From contig JALDNG010000016.1 of NCBI GenBank assembly GCA_024349245.1, positions 1,178,001 through 1,242,000 on the forward strand: a stretch of 64,000 bases of DNA, written 5' to 3'. The position numbers and the translations under genes are program-made. Under the pieces are notes generated by a model. The model searched no databases. It was not told where the DNA came from and saw only the letters and a list, made by a program, of their open reading frames with translations. Numbering within the stretch: the stretch's first letter is position 1; each line of letters begins with the position of its first letter. Below are positions 13,000 to 25,260 of the stretch, piece by piece. The stretch is from Neodontobutis hainanensis. Taxonomy: Eukaryota > Chordata > Actinopteri > Gobiiformes > Odontobutidae.

Positions 13000-13760
13000 A
13001 TGCACAACTTCACTGAACCAAAGCCTATGAGCACATTCAATTATACTCCTCCTGAGCTATTACAGGGAGAATGGCTAATATTATCCCCGCCTAATGGCAA
13101 ATAATACACAATATTTGAGAGTTCAATGTGCACAAGCCTAAGTAAAATCCCTTACTTAATCATTCATCTGGTTCTCTGGGGAGCACGCTGAAATAACTAG
13201 TAGCACTGAGGTCAAGGAATAGTAAACTGCTCATGTTCTTCAGAAGAATTAAAGAGGAGGCCGTAAGATGTGCTTATTCCTACTATTAGAAAGGTGATAC
13301 ACCAGAGCTAACAGCCTACAAGTGACCTAAGTTTGACAAGACTTCATGAATATCAAACAGTCTTTAAAAGTTGGAGCCTTAATTCTGCTCAATCATTTCC
13401 TCTGGGGAGCAAGCTTAAATAGATAACGACGACTAAGATACATTATCAATCACTGCATCCCCATTCATCTCAAATGCATAATTTCTATGGGTGTTGCAGT
13501 TCCCCATGCATCAACATTATTTATGGTTTGACATTATAAAAGTAAGTGCATAATTTATGGCACTAAATTAATGCACTACCTTCCGTGTGCTGTCTGTTTT
13601 TCAGAGATCCGAAGCCAGATCGCGGCATGCCAAAACTATGGAGCAATTCCATTTGCAGCAGAGAGCCCACAGCAGCTTTGATTTATGGCAGTAAATTAAA
13701 AGAATGAAAAATTTATGACAGCAATTTGTGGGCAGTCATAAAACTATTATAGAACTTTGA
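13000..13760. promoter_or_regulatory. candidate cluster of conserved noncoding sequence
   Basis: Includes GGCTAATATTATCCCCGCC, TTTATGGCACTAAATTAATG, AGATCCGAAGCCAGATCGCG and TGATTTATGGCAGTAAATTA. Recurring TTTATGGC/TTTATGAC words look like HOX13/CDX-type cores. Confidence 0.4.
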
Positions 13761-14269
13761 AGTGGCGTTTTGTCCTTTTGCATGTAAGTGATGCAAGATG
13801 CTTCAATGTTACTGAAATACTATAACTGTTCTTGTTTGATAAAGATGACCACTGACAAGAGTTGTCCTTAAAATATGCTCAAAAGTCGGGAAGTGAGCTT
13901 ATAGGAAATGTCCATTAACTATAAGGAATAACAAACAGAGAGACAGGGGAGGGCGTAGAAGGTGACACTATGGGTCCCTTTAGTGCCAGGAATGAAGAGG
14001 CCCTATTTCTACCCAGATATGCCTGTTGCGTGCATGTTCCACCTCTCTTCTGCATTTGAGTGGATGTCATGCCGTGATTGAATGAAAGGCCATCCTTGAC
14101 TGACAAATGATATATTAAGCTTTCAGTCAGCAGGGGGGGAGAAGCCAGGCATGTCAGTTACCTGCTACAGCAGAAACTCCACTTGTCAATCTGCCATTGG
14201 CACGGCTAAACAAGATCTGAAATGTTAAAAGCCCTGCACACTGTAGTTTTTCACTTCGTTGTGCGTCCT

Positions 14270-14830
14270 AGGCACTTAGACATATCAGCCATGTGACGAC
14301 CATGAATCAGTGTCTGCCATGAATGTCAGAGAATCGCATTTATAAGTGAAATACCATTTGTTAGGCCTGTGGGCATGCTCCTCCGGTTTCAAGCAGGATA
14401 TGAGGGAACATTAAAATGACAGACAGTTGACTGCTGAATATTAATGGAAAAGTGACCTTCATGAGAGAGAATACGTCATCCCCTGTCTCTTCATTCCATA
14501 TAGGCAAATTAGACATTCCCATGTAAAGTGCTCAGTTTAACTCTTGTTTGTGTGTCTCACTGTGCTTGTGTGGGCCCATTAATAAAGATCTGAGCATGTG
14601 TGACGAGGGGTCCGTGGGCACTGTTGGGCAGCTCAGAGTGGCTCTATCCTTGACTCTGACGCTGTTGATTATGGATGATTAATGGCATAAAGGAACAGGC
14701 AAAGAAAGGTCATCTCCTGGGTTCTACAGGGAGCAGCTACATTGGGAGTAATTAAGACACTTGTGTAAGCATGATTAATAAGCACTCCCTGACGCCATGC
14801 ACAGTAAACAAGGCAGCCAGATGGTTGAAC
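14270..14830. promoter_or_regulatory. candidate conserved noncoding block
   Basis: TALE cores (TGACAGACAG, CTGTCTC), GTTGATTATGGATGATTAATGG and GGGAGTAATTAAGACAC with AGCATGATTAATAAGCAC. Dense homeodomain content over some 500 bp. Confidence 0.4.
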
Positions 14831-17800
14831 TATGTATTTAAAATTCTATTTCTGCAAAAAATGCCTAGCTGCTGACAGACATTCATTGTATTTCATTTAT
14901 AAGTATTACTGCTTACCTTTTAAAGAAATATTTTGTAGTATATGTGTCATCCACCCAGAATTCAGCAGGGACGGGCAAAAATAAAAGAAAAGAGAAAGAG
15001 CCCAAGTTAATAATATAATCAGTATAATTACAATTTATGTGGGCATTTGTGTATATTTAAAGCTCCTAAATGCTTTCCCTTACGTTGGCCCACATTATAT
15101 GGTTACATCAGTATACATGATAAGAGTACAGGACAAGCTCTGGTAAGATGAGCCACTACTCCAGAAAAATCAATCATTGATACGGTCTCCTTCAAGATAG
15201 AACAGTTTGGCACGTCTTGTAACCAGCTTCTACTCCTATTACACTAGCCTTAACATATCATATTGCATGCACTCATGAGCAGTACATTACACTTATCACT
15301 CACAAAGCCTGATAGATGATAACAGTAAAAGACACTAGTGGCAGTGTATCTGAAAGTGAAAGTATTTTTAGCATTGTCTTTGTCCCTGACAAATTAAATT
15401 TTGTTAATGAAAATAGAAATTTGGTCTTTATGGTTAGGCCTGTTTCAGTTTTACAGACTGAAGAACTTGCACAGCAGTCAAAGTAGTCATTTCACTGTAA
15501 TGAGCAAAGCTGTTGTGTTCATCCAAGGATTGCTTCAATTTTATGAATGTAGCAATAATGAGCACATGTATAAGGCATATGCTACAAAGGCAATATCATT
15601 TTGAGATGGCACCATGTGTGCACAGTTGTTAACAGAATTATTTCTGTGCATTTAAGGTAAACAGCATCTAATATCAAATAAATAATTGGTTGTTAAATAT
15701 TGTATATATATTGTTTTCCAAGTTTGTAGACATATAGACACTTGAACCGCCAACCTCCCAATTTTGTATTTGAACTACATTATATTAAAGGCTTTTAATG
15801 GATCTTTATACACACAAACATTACCTACAGTTTCAAATGCATTGCTAAATCAAAGCCCAGGAACTTAAAATTATACAAAATCTTTTATAAACAAAGTGCA
15901 TATTAGAATGGGGGCAACCAAAAAGAGAAATGTAATTTTACCGAGGACCACACATCAACGGCTAAAACACACATGAGTAGTAAAAGTTATATTATCTGTG
16001 TGCACTACACAATTAGCTTTATGATGACTGATGAAGGTTATGGTCACCAAGGACTCATAGTAATAGCGCTATTAAAATAATAGCTGACAAAGGTCTTCAG
16101 CTTTAGGTTGTGTCTAATAAGCACTGACAGAAGAATACTACAGCTCTAATCACTCTGACTAAACTCATTATGAAAGCACTGGGGCTTGGGAGTTGTAGTT
16201 AGGAAGCCTGGTAGTTGGAGGAGAATGTACAGAGCAATGTGGTGTTGACATATGCCCAGTGAGACAGTGTGCAGCTGAGAGACACCCTGCAATTCTCCAC
16301 ATAGATCGCTGCTGTCCTTCACTTCCTGTAACTCATCTACATTCTGCTCGCTCACATAACATTTGAAGTTCATGCATTCTTTTAGGGTTAGGTCAACAGC
16401 CATACAATGTCCTTTTAAAGAGAGTGATAACTGATTTATGTTCTATGGGCTACCACGCAGCTGTCTCATCCCAATACTTGCAGAGACAGAAGGCCCAGTG
16501 TCAGTGTCTTCAAGTTAATTGTAAGTGAGCTTTAACATCAGGCCTACAGTATGCTGTCCGGCTTCACGTGTCAACAAACAGAAGACTAGCGAGGCTGACA
16601 GTCACCGAGCAGCTCCACACACAGGCCCTGCCATGTGATAGCACCACAGAAGAGAAAGGATGGGCTCCATATGGCCCTCGAATCACAGCCTTCAACAAGG
16701 GGAAGAATGGGACCATAAAGAGAAGCTCTATGACAGTGCCAAAATCCAAGCTACAGAGAGAGGCGGGACACCAGCCAACAGTGCACAAGTGATGCTAAAG
16801 CTGTTTGTAATATATGGCACTGCAAAGGAAATCAAAACTGTCTAAATTAGTATAGATTTAAAACGTAGCCGATTCAGGTTTTTTTTGTAGTTATTTGTTG
16901 TTATTATACTGTCTGTGTCAACATTGTTGTGGGTTTCCAGTTTGATTGGGGTTTGCATTCATGTAGAAATCGTTTTAACCACTCATTCATCATGTGCAGC
17001 TCTGTTTAGTGCATATTTGGACAATCTGGAAAACTCTTACTTCGGAGTAAGATAAAAAGCAGGACTTTTTACTTGCGAACAACAAGCGCACACAAATGTT
17101 GGCAGTGAATTTCCTTTTGGAAACCCCATGTCTCCTCTGTCCTTTCCAAGTTTGTTAAACCGCTGTCATTTCAATTGTTCTGCTGTAGAGAAATTATAAT
17201 CCACCTGTCAACAATGACAGGGTGTTGGAAAACTTGGATAATGGATAAGTGTAGGGCCCTGAAATTCCAAGCAGGCCACTTACTGCCAACTAAAACCATT
17301 ACAGAATGACAATTCTTTTCAGTTTATTTGAAAATTGCAGCGAATCACCACAGGCTCTCCAACCATCTAACCACAATCCATTTCCTGAGCCAGACGTGTA
17401 TATGAATGAGGGAAGAAAAATGAATTATTGACTCCTCAGTAAGAGGCTTTATCTATTCCTTTTGTTAACAAAACTCCTATGAGCATATTTAACTGTTTGA
17501 GCAGTGCAGAGATAGTGGCTCCATGTTAAGGGTTACAGTGACATTGAATTAATAATTTGATTCATGAGGCCATTCAAAGCTATTTCCATAGGTAATCAAC
17601 CTTAAAAGGGAAACAGTAGTGTCCACAGTTAGAGATTAATGCGGTTTTTGGCCAATTTGCTCAGTGGCGACATCAAGGTAATTAGGGAAAGATAAATTTC
17701 CACAGTTTAACAGAACAATGAAAGTCAAGTAAAAGACTCAGAATGGGCTTGGTACAGAACTCACCATTTAGTTAAACAACACATCCCAGTCTCCTTAATC

Positions 17801-18142
17801 AAAACAATAAAAAAACACAAACTCAAATACAGAAAAACATAAAAAGCACATAAAGTATTAAAAATATGAGTAAGAATGTTGCAAGTGCAGACAGTAGCCC
17901 CCTCTGAACAGGTAGCATGCATGCTGTTAGATGGTTGTGAAGCTGGTTTTGTTCTCACTCAGGCACAGAGTGAGTGAGAGGGAACTCCTTTGATCTCTGT
18001 GCCTCCCTAAATCAACACAAGGTTCACCCAGAGGTCAGTAAAGTCATCTGATCGGCACATTCCAAAACCAAGTATTTCATGACAGCATCACACCGCTACA
18101 GGTTAAATGTCATCAAAAGTTCAGGCATGAATAAGATAGACC
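14831..18142. other. intron, AT-rich, nothing recognised
   Basis: No gene, repeat or RNA could be supported. The overlapping short ORFs near 16.57-16.79 kb on both strands have no family features. Confidence 0.5.
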
Positions 18143-18682
18143 AAACCTTTTCCCTCGGCGGGCCAAAACAGAAATCTATTAGTAGGCCATGGGCCAAATG
18201 CAAATATCTTTTGCACAGAATCAAAACAAATACTCTTCTTCCTAGATTTGTTTTAAGATACCTTTTGTCTTTGTGTCACTGCCTCTTCCCGCTCCATTTT
18301 GTTCTCACCAAGTAACGTCTAATTGGAAGCCCACAAACTTAACCACAAGAGGCCCAGCGTTGACCAAAGTTAAGCTGTTTGACTCACACCTTTCAAAAAT
18401 CCATTAAAATAGGACTAGTTGTTGACTTAGAAAGTGTTCAAATATGCACACATAAACAAACCTACCCGAATTGTTGAATAGTTAACTGTGTTTTCTTTCT
18501 TTAATATTCTAAGAGACTGTGAGCACCATTGACTCCTCTTCAGTTAAAGAGGCCATTGCTCTTTGTATGCTTAACCGCTGTTGCAGATTAAAACAGTAGC
18601 CAGTATGCAATTTCAATCAAAAAACATGACAACATCTGGCAGGCCAAATCAAACCCTTGGCGGGCCAACTTTGGGCACCCAT
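18143..18682. mobile_element. degenerate hAT-like element remnant
   Basis: Both ends carry the CGGCGGGCCAAA / GGCGGGCCAACTTTGGGC words typical of a widespread fish hAT repeat whose intact copies read GTGTCAAACTC...GGCGGGCC. The termini here have decayed and no target duplication could be found. Assignment rests on the end words, recalled from the family. Confidence 0.5.
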
Positions 18683-20095
18683 GAGATAGAGGGACACATT
18701 TAACAAACTCTCAGCAATGACGGACTAGAAAGAATGTGGTCACACTAAATAGTTTCATATCATATCAAGCAAAGGGAGCATCAACATTATAACATAAAAC
18801 ATACTTTTAATTTTATATTAGAGTGATAATTTTGTTTGATGTTATTCGTTTTTGTTTTTTTTTGCACAAAAAAACTGATGGTGCCTCTGCTAATTTGTGG
18901 ATTTAATTTGGGATACGGAGGAAGCTCGTCTGTAAACGCAGATTTGACTTTACCTACTACTTTAAAGAAGGGCAAAAGTGCAGTAGCATGATGCATAAGG
19001 CCAGCCTAATGTGTGATTTAGTTTTTTATACATACCCTTTGGAGGAAGACAAGAATCACGTCTGAACTTTCATAAATCTATTACATATCAGGAGAATGTC
19101 CACAGGATTTGCATTCATGGATGTCTGGAAAAGGTCTGGGTACTTTGACATACTTTTCCAAAGTTCCAGAGTGCGGATGCAGCAATGGCATTCATAGGTA
19201 TGCACTACATATCCCAAAAAGTAATGAATAAAAAAGTTGCAGGTGGTACAGTGCTTCTGTGCTTTCCACTCACAGCGCCAACCGGACGATGGAATAGGTT
19301 GCACTAAAAGATCCTCCTGTCTGTCTGTCTGGTCTGGAGAACAGTAAATTTATGAAAGGGGCACAAGAGACAAGGGCAGAAGCACGCACAAGCCAGTAGT
19401 CACTATGTACTAGAAGTGAATATTAAAACAAGCATTATCTTTGCTGAATAAAAAAAAATATAGATTTCAACTGTATTGTCTTTTGTTCATTCCTGTGCCT
19501 TCACCTTGGCCAACACAAAGTTACAGCGATAGAGAAAGTTTGGATTTTAAACACAGAACAAAAAAATAGAAAATGTGTCTGTGTTGACATCATTTTACAG
19601 CATTCAAGCATACATCCAGTCTCTGATACGAAACAGATAACTGAGCTCTATAAGCTCCAGAAATAGAGCCTATGTTGGGCTCACCCATACTGGGGTTCCC
19701 AGTCCTGTACAGACTTACAGGGTCACTACTCTTCACAGAAGACCATGGCCCAAATTCCAATTCTGCAGATGTGGTGTCCCAAATCTTAGGGGTAGCCTAT
19801 AATCATAGCCCTATCTCTTAAACCTTTCTTTGGAGGACAAAGAGGTAGGGTTAAGGAGAAGGCGTAGGGGTAAGTTAGAGAATTTGGATTGGGCCTAAAT
19901 CTATTATAACACAGCTGTGAGCACAGACTGTCTTTGTAGTCTACAAAAAGTAAAGGGGGCAAAATGCTGATCCAATTAAAGTTGTATATCTTTCTGCTCT
20001 GTTCTGTCAGTGCATATTCCTCTGGCTCTATTAGAAGCTAGCTTTTCCAAGGCAGGCCAGTGGAGCTCTGTGATTACACCTTTTCCTTTGACAAC
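18683..20095. other. intron, no gene; only the foldback MITE at 19.75 kb
   Basis: AT-rich. Apart from the 148-bp MITE listed separately, nothing was recognised. Confidence 0.5.
19747..19894. mobile_element. 148-bp foldback MITE
   Basis: The left end GGCCCAAATTCCAATTCT pairs imperfectly with the complement of the right end AGAATTTGGATTGGGCC. Internally CTTTCTTTG and CAAAGAGG, and CTTAAACC and GGGTTAAG, continue the stem, so the whole unit folds on itself. Purine-rich AGGGGTA words match common fish foldback MITEs. No clear target duplication remains. Confidence 0.6.
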
Positions 20096-20099
20096 CTGC

Positions 20100-20400
20100 A
20101 TGATTGTTTTCCTAACACTGTATTACTTCGTTAGTACTTTCTAGTGTGCGTTATTTTTAAACTGTCAGTCTGGGCCAACTCATCCCCCCACCGATCCGTT
20201 CTCGTCTGTTTATCATAACAATCATTAATAACTGTCACTTGCCAACATCCATAGAACAAACTCATTGCCTCATTACCATGTTGCAGCGTTTGTTCCGGCA
20301 CGGCGCCTGTGTATCGCTCACAACAGGGCCAAGCCAATTACTTTGCTGAAATGGAATCGCATTAATCAAAACTTAACAAGGTGGCAAATTTAAAGATATC
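20100..20400. promoter_or_regulatory. candidate conserved noncoding block
   Basis: Contains TTATCATAACAATCATTAAT followed by AACTGTCAC, a CpG-rich patch (CCGGCACGGCGCC), AGCCAATTAC and GAATCGCATTAATCAAAAC. Confidence 0.4.
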
Positions 20401-20974
20401 ACATTGCAAAAGACAGCATAACTAATATGTCACTGTCATAGTTGCTGTGAAGGTATGCAGCGGGGACTAAATATATCGCCTTCCGGGGACCATATGAGTT
20501 TTGACATTTCCTATTATGCAAGAAGTATTTTAAACAGAATGGACTACACAGGGCTTACCTTCCTGACCAAATATAAAGGGAGCATTTAGGATACATGTTA
20601 AGGCCAGTAGATGTAGAGCAAGCGAGTACTTAAAAGAAAGTTAAGGGCTATTTTTACTATCCAATCAGAAGACTGCCTCTATGTTCATTGTTTTCAAAGG
20701 AAAAATGTAGGAAAAGGTGTCTGTTTGTGGTTGCAATTTGTTGGTGTTATGCAACGCTAACTACAAAAGCAGAAAAAGTTAACTAAAATGACTGACTTTT
20801 TCTCCTTAAAGGACAAAATAAGGAGGACCAGAGAAGAAGAGTCAAAGGGAGGTGCTTATAAAATGTTAGAGAAGACCAAAATATAAGAAAAGAGGACTGA
20901 AGGATGGACAGGGAGCAGTCAACTATAAATGAGGAGAGGAGGAGGAGGAAGCACCAAGCGTGTCTCTGAGAGCG

Positions 20975-20988
20975 CCAGCAGGCGGCAG
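20975..20988 (+). promoter_or_regulatory. candidate CTCF site
   Basis: CCAGCAGGCGGCAG matches 13 of 14 positions of the CTCF core and is preceded by GAGAGCG. Orientation plus, pointing toward znf503. Confidence 0.35.
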
Positions 20989-21779
20989 TTCATCATGTCT
21001 CCCTTCACAGAGACGTTTTCTTTTACACTTTAAATGATGATACTCATCAATCACTGGCTGACAGCTGCATCAAGCCAGCTGCAAACATGCAAAGGCCAGC
21101 AGTGTGAAACCTGCTGACGCCACCCATCGCTGCATACAGGAGGAATCAGTCAGCTACTTGCCCTCCGCCCAGGATTTATCTGCTGCTCCCACAACGTAGC
21201 GACCTGCCTTTCTCTCCAGCAAAGCTAGAGTAAATACAATCCATTTTAACAGAAGGACCATGCATGAGGACGATGACCTACACTCTAATTTACTGAACGT
21301 TGAACGTGTGTTTTTGAAGATGAGTGAATTGCTATGAGAATTATCAATACAATAGATAAAAAAATGTAAAATGCTTTGAGAATACAATCTGCTAGAATTA
21401 AAAACGCAGTTCAACTGATTTTTCAGAAAATTATATGGAGCTAACATCTGGTTCCAGTTTTCTTTCATTATGTAATACATCTATATTACAAACACATTAT
21501 TCACAAAGACAAAAGGTGGCCCTGGTGCCAGAGGTTATCCATACAATGCTTATGCACACTACTCGTCTTAGATTCCTCCCTGCAGCGATCCTTTACCTTC
21601 TCCTCCTCCACCTCCCATTTATTTAGCGTTCTTAGTGACTGCTCATTTCGAGCACTCAGACAGAGAGGGGTTGAACTGAACAGAGCCAAGCAGATGGATG
21701 TGAATTCAAAGTTTCCTGATCTTTAGCAGAAGTTATGGAGGGTTATCTTTGGCTGTATATCTGGGCCTTGGCAGCTCTC

Positions 21780-22110
21780 CCCTGGTGATGAAGGATTAAG
21801 CAGCACAGCTGTCTCTTCCCAGAATGATGCAGTGCAGTGCTCCCCGACACGACAGCATCACTTAATCTTAATGTCCGCTCCTCCAGCGCAGACGCACAGG
21901 ACAAAGCCAATCAGCATCACATGCCACGGGGATGGACCCTGCTGCCTGGCCCGGGAGTCTCTCACCCTCACAGGCCGATTAATCAACTTCAGACAGCCCA
22001 GTTCAATCCCAACCACAGCTCTCGCCGCTCGGATCTGCCTCTGTAGATGCACACATACACAAACACACACAGCCTCCAACTGTTGTGATGTATAGAGCCA
22101 GGGAGGGCTA
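21780..22110. promoter_or_regulatory. candidate conserved noncoding block
   Basis: GC-richer than its flanks, with CACTTAATCTTAATGTCCGC, AAAGCCAATCAGCATCAC and GGCCGATTAATCAACTTC. Ends in a CA-rich stretch. Overlapping ORFs in three frames show no coding signature. Confidence 0.4.
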
Positions 22111-23459
22111 GCATGCACCAACACTTATCAGATTGCAGTCCACATTATGCATGTCTTTGTGTTACACTGAGAGAAAAAGCTAGTGAGCAAAAAGGGTGAG
22201 GGAGGAGGAAGGCGGGGGATATTGAATGCTTACACCTTATTTCTGTCACAGGCCACCTATTTGTTGGGAGATCCATGAGCTCCAATAAGGGCTTAAAGAA
22301 TAATGACTAATGTTCATTTGGACAAATGACTCTTTGGGAGGTCCCTTGGTAGGATTAAAATCCAGTGTGTTACTGAAGCCTTTACAGGGACAACACACCT
22401 TTTACAATTAACTTCTCATTTCAGTGAAGCTTTAAAAGTTTGATCCATATCATGGGACTAGTGCATGCTGCAGAAGAAGATAACCTACGCTAGGACACAT
22501 CAACTGCAGTTTATAGAGCCCAACAATTACAATACAACCACAAAAACAGACAGGGCTATAATCTACATGGCAGAATTATGCTCACAAAACACACCCCTGT
22601 GTATGTGGATGATGCAGAGCAGCGGATATGCACAGATATAGAATATTACATCCATAAGTTATTCTCAATTCAGTCAGTCTCATTACCCACGGGCATTTGC
22701 CTGTTTCAGCGAGTGATAGAGTATTCCTGTTTCAAGTAGTATAGTGGGCTGTATACAACATTAACACATGCAGGACTCTCCAGCGTCCTATCCGAAAGGC
22801 CTCTATGATTTAGGAGAGCTAATTTAGAGCAATAAGCATTGAACACCATGAAAGCATCACAGCGCCTCCAGTATACTGTATGACCTTGAATAAGTAGTAA
22901 AGCAACATAATGGGGTTCTTTATCTGAAGAATACTCTAATCTGTTTCCAACACAGTGCCACTGCATCTAAAATATGTCGGCTCATATAGTGGCTTAATAA
23001 AAGACATAAAACGAGAGATGTTTACATTATTGTATCTCGTTTACCACTGAACTGCAATTCATAAGATAGAACCACTTTCTCAACACGTGTTCTGTTTAGA
23101 GGTCATTCTTATAAAACAAAAATAGGATTATTCTATTCTCTTCACAATGCAGCTTCTTATTCTTACAAGGAAATTTGTAAATCTTTGTCCTACGAGTACT
23201 GTGTGTTTTCATAGAACTTCTATTTAAGTGTTGTGTCGCCTTGCCTCTCCACCATTTCCACCATTTAGCACATGTGAGAGCCTGTGGAAAGGCTGAAGCA
23301 CTTATTGTGTTCATGATATAATGCAGATAATATAAGCGGCTGCCTAAATTATACCACGCCATTACACTGTTATAAATTTCTACCTGTAGTGTGAAACCAT
23401 CAATGGTCTTCTAATGATATGATGATAGAGCCCGGACAAAGTTCCATTAATTCATCTTT
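22111..23459. other. intron, nothing recognised
   Basis: AT-rich, no gene, RNA or mobile element seen. Confidence 0.5.
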
Positions 23460-23840
23460 CTATATTCTCCTCCATAGCTTCCAGAGACCCTGCTAATACA
23501 GACATCATCTCCTGTCCCACGCAAGTAATAAAAGGCCTGTCAGATCCACAGCATTATTAATTAGCACTTCTCTGAGGTGAAATTCAATCAATTGCAGGGG
23601 CCTTCAGCAGGTTATGCAAATTGAATGTGACCAAGCCCTGTTTCTGCCGCTGCAGCCGCACAGGAGGAGAGTCACCGCACTTGCTCCCATCGTGGCACTA
23701 ACACATTTCATTACTTTAACATTTGAGCTCTCTCATCTCTGATTGCATCGGTGGGGAGACTGGACGGAGAAATGGGGGGCTTAATGTTCATTTAATTAGA
23801 ATTAGACATATGGCGTATGGAGCAGAAAGGGTGACAGACC
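23460..23840. promoter_or_regulatory. candidate conserved noncoding block with perfect octamer
   Basis: AGCATTATTAATTAGCAC, TTCAATCAATTGCAGG, a perfect POU octamer ATGCAAAT at 23614-23621 and TTTAATTAGAATTAGAC. Confidence 0.45.
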
Positions 23841-24159
23841 CTGCAATGACTCACCTGAGAGGAATGGCAAGCCAGCACTCAGACTCATGAGATCATACCA
23901 GAGAAATAATAGATGAAGGTATAGTCTGAGTGGACTACAGCTTCTTGCTCTCAGTTACAATGAGTTTAATTTACTATTTACTTAAGAAGCCCAAACTAAA
24001 ACATAACAAGGACACACTAACAAATCAAACACTTCAAATACTACTTTTGCACAGCTCATTTTAAGATTGTCTATGTATCTTATGTTATGTGTATTTGTTG
24101 AATCAAAAGCAGAGTATTTTGCCACTATGCAGTTGCAAATGCCATAAATGCACACTTAT

Positions 24160-24840
24160 GTAAAAACGTGTGGACGAGAACAGCTAATGGCTCCAAAATC
24201 TCTCTGAGGATGCCATACATTTTTCATGTTGCCATAAAAAAAGACTGTCTGTGGCAAAGCTAACGGCGTTGGACGCTAATTGATCTGTGCCTTTAATGTG
24301 CACGGAACAAGGGAGAGCCCAGTAGTGCTGCAAAACTGTCATCTCAGCCTTTTTCCTCTAATGCAGCCATAAATCCTGTAGCCATCGCCCCCTCAGTCAG
24401 ATGTTTTCATTACTACCATATCAGTTTTATTGAAATTACTGACATCTGCATGTTTCAATAATTGTAGGTCCTACAAAGCTGTTGTAGCAATTTAAAAGAG
24501 GGACATCCCGCTCTTGCATTAGGGATCAATTTTGCACTCTCGAGGGACAAGGGAGTGAATGTGGTATTGGAATAGGCGCACAGGCCCTGATAGATTGTGT
24601 GGTTACCCCGTGACGGAGACAAACAGTTTAATCCGCTGTAAATCGGAAGGCACAGTGTGAGATTGTTTTATACAGAGATGTAAATTGCATTGTCAAAATC
24701 AGTCATCTTCCAGGTATGGGGCTTAACAGGAGCCACTTTAGAATTGGAAAGACAAACGCTTATCTCACTCTGCAAACCCTGGGGGGAGGCACAGAGCCAC
24801 CTGGAGCGAGCACTCTGTTTGTGAGGACAAAACACCATCA
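24160..24840. promoter_or_regulatory. long candidate ultraconserved block, about 680 bp
   Basis: Even, non-repetitive composition with no simple sequence over nearly 700 bp. Words include GACGCTAATTGATCTG, CCATAAATCC, ATATCAGTTTTATTG, TCAATAATTGTAGG and GGGATCAATTTTGCAC. It has stops in every frame, so it is not coding. It is the longest stretch of this kind in the window. Confidence 0.45.
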
Positions 24841-24949
24841 AATGAGAGGAAGCACAAATACCTGCTGAATAAGGTGTTTGGGATTTATCAAAGCTGAAAA
24901 CTATGACACAAATTTGTACTTGCAGCCGGCTGCACTGTAGCTTCTTATC

Positions 24950-25260
24950 ATTTCAGTGTAATGGGATGCTGCTGCAGTGCAAAACAAACACCACGACCTA
25001 ATAGAATAGACAGTGTGAGACGTGGAGGTTACTGCAGCGAGGTAATGCATGTGTTCCTCCTGTTTGAATTATCTATGGTCTATCTATGCATAATGCATAC
25101 TGAGATGGCTCCCATTATTATGGCGTAGCCAGGCAAATTAAATATCCCTGGAGTTTTTCCAGTGACATGGTCCACTAAATCAATGCAGCACTTTGATAAA
25201 GCTGTGTGTCGAGATAATAAGTCAGCAATAACTACTTGCAATCATTTCATTAGGTACAGT
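24950..25260. promoter_or_regulatory. candidate conserved block with POU-dimer palindrome
   Basis: Contains the perfect inverted repeat TATGCATAATGCATA at 25085-25099, CTGCTGCAGTGCAAAAC, GGCAAATTAAATATCC and CTTTGATAAAGC (TCF/LEF-type). Confidence 0.4.

Noticed and set aside
13185..13420. Repeated CTCTGGGGAGCA word at about 13.18 and 13.40 kb
   Set aside because: Similarity spans only about 12-14 bases before breaking down; too short to call a duplication.
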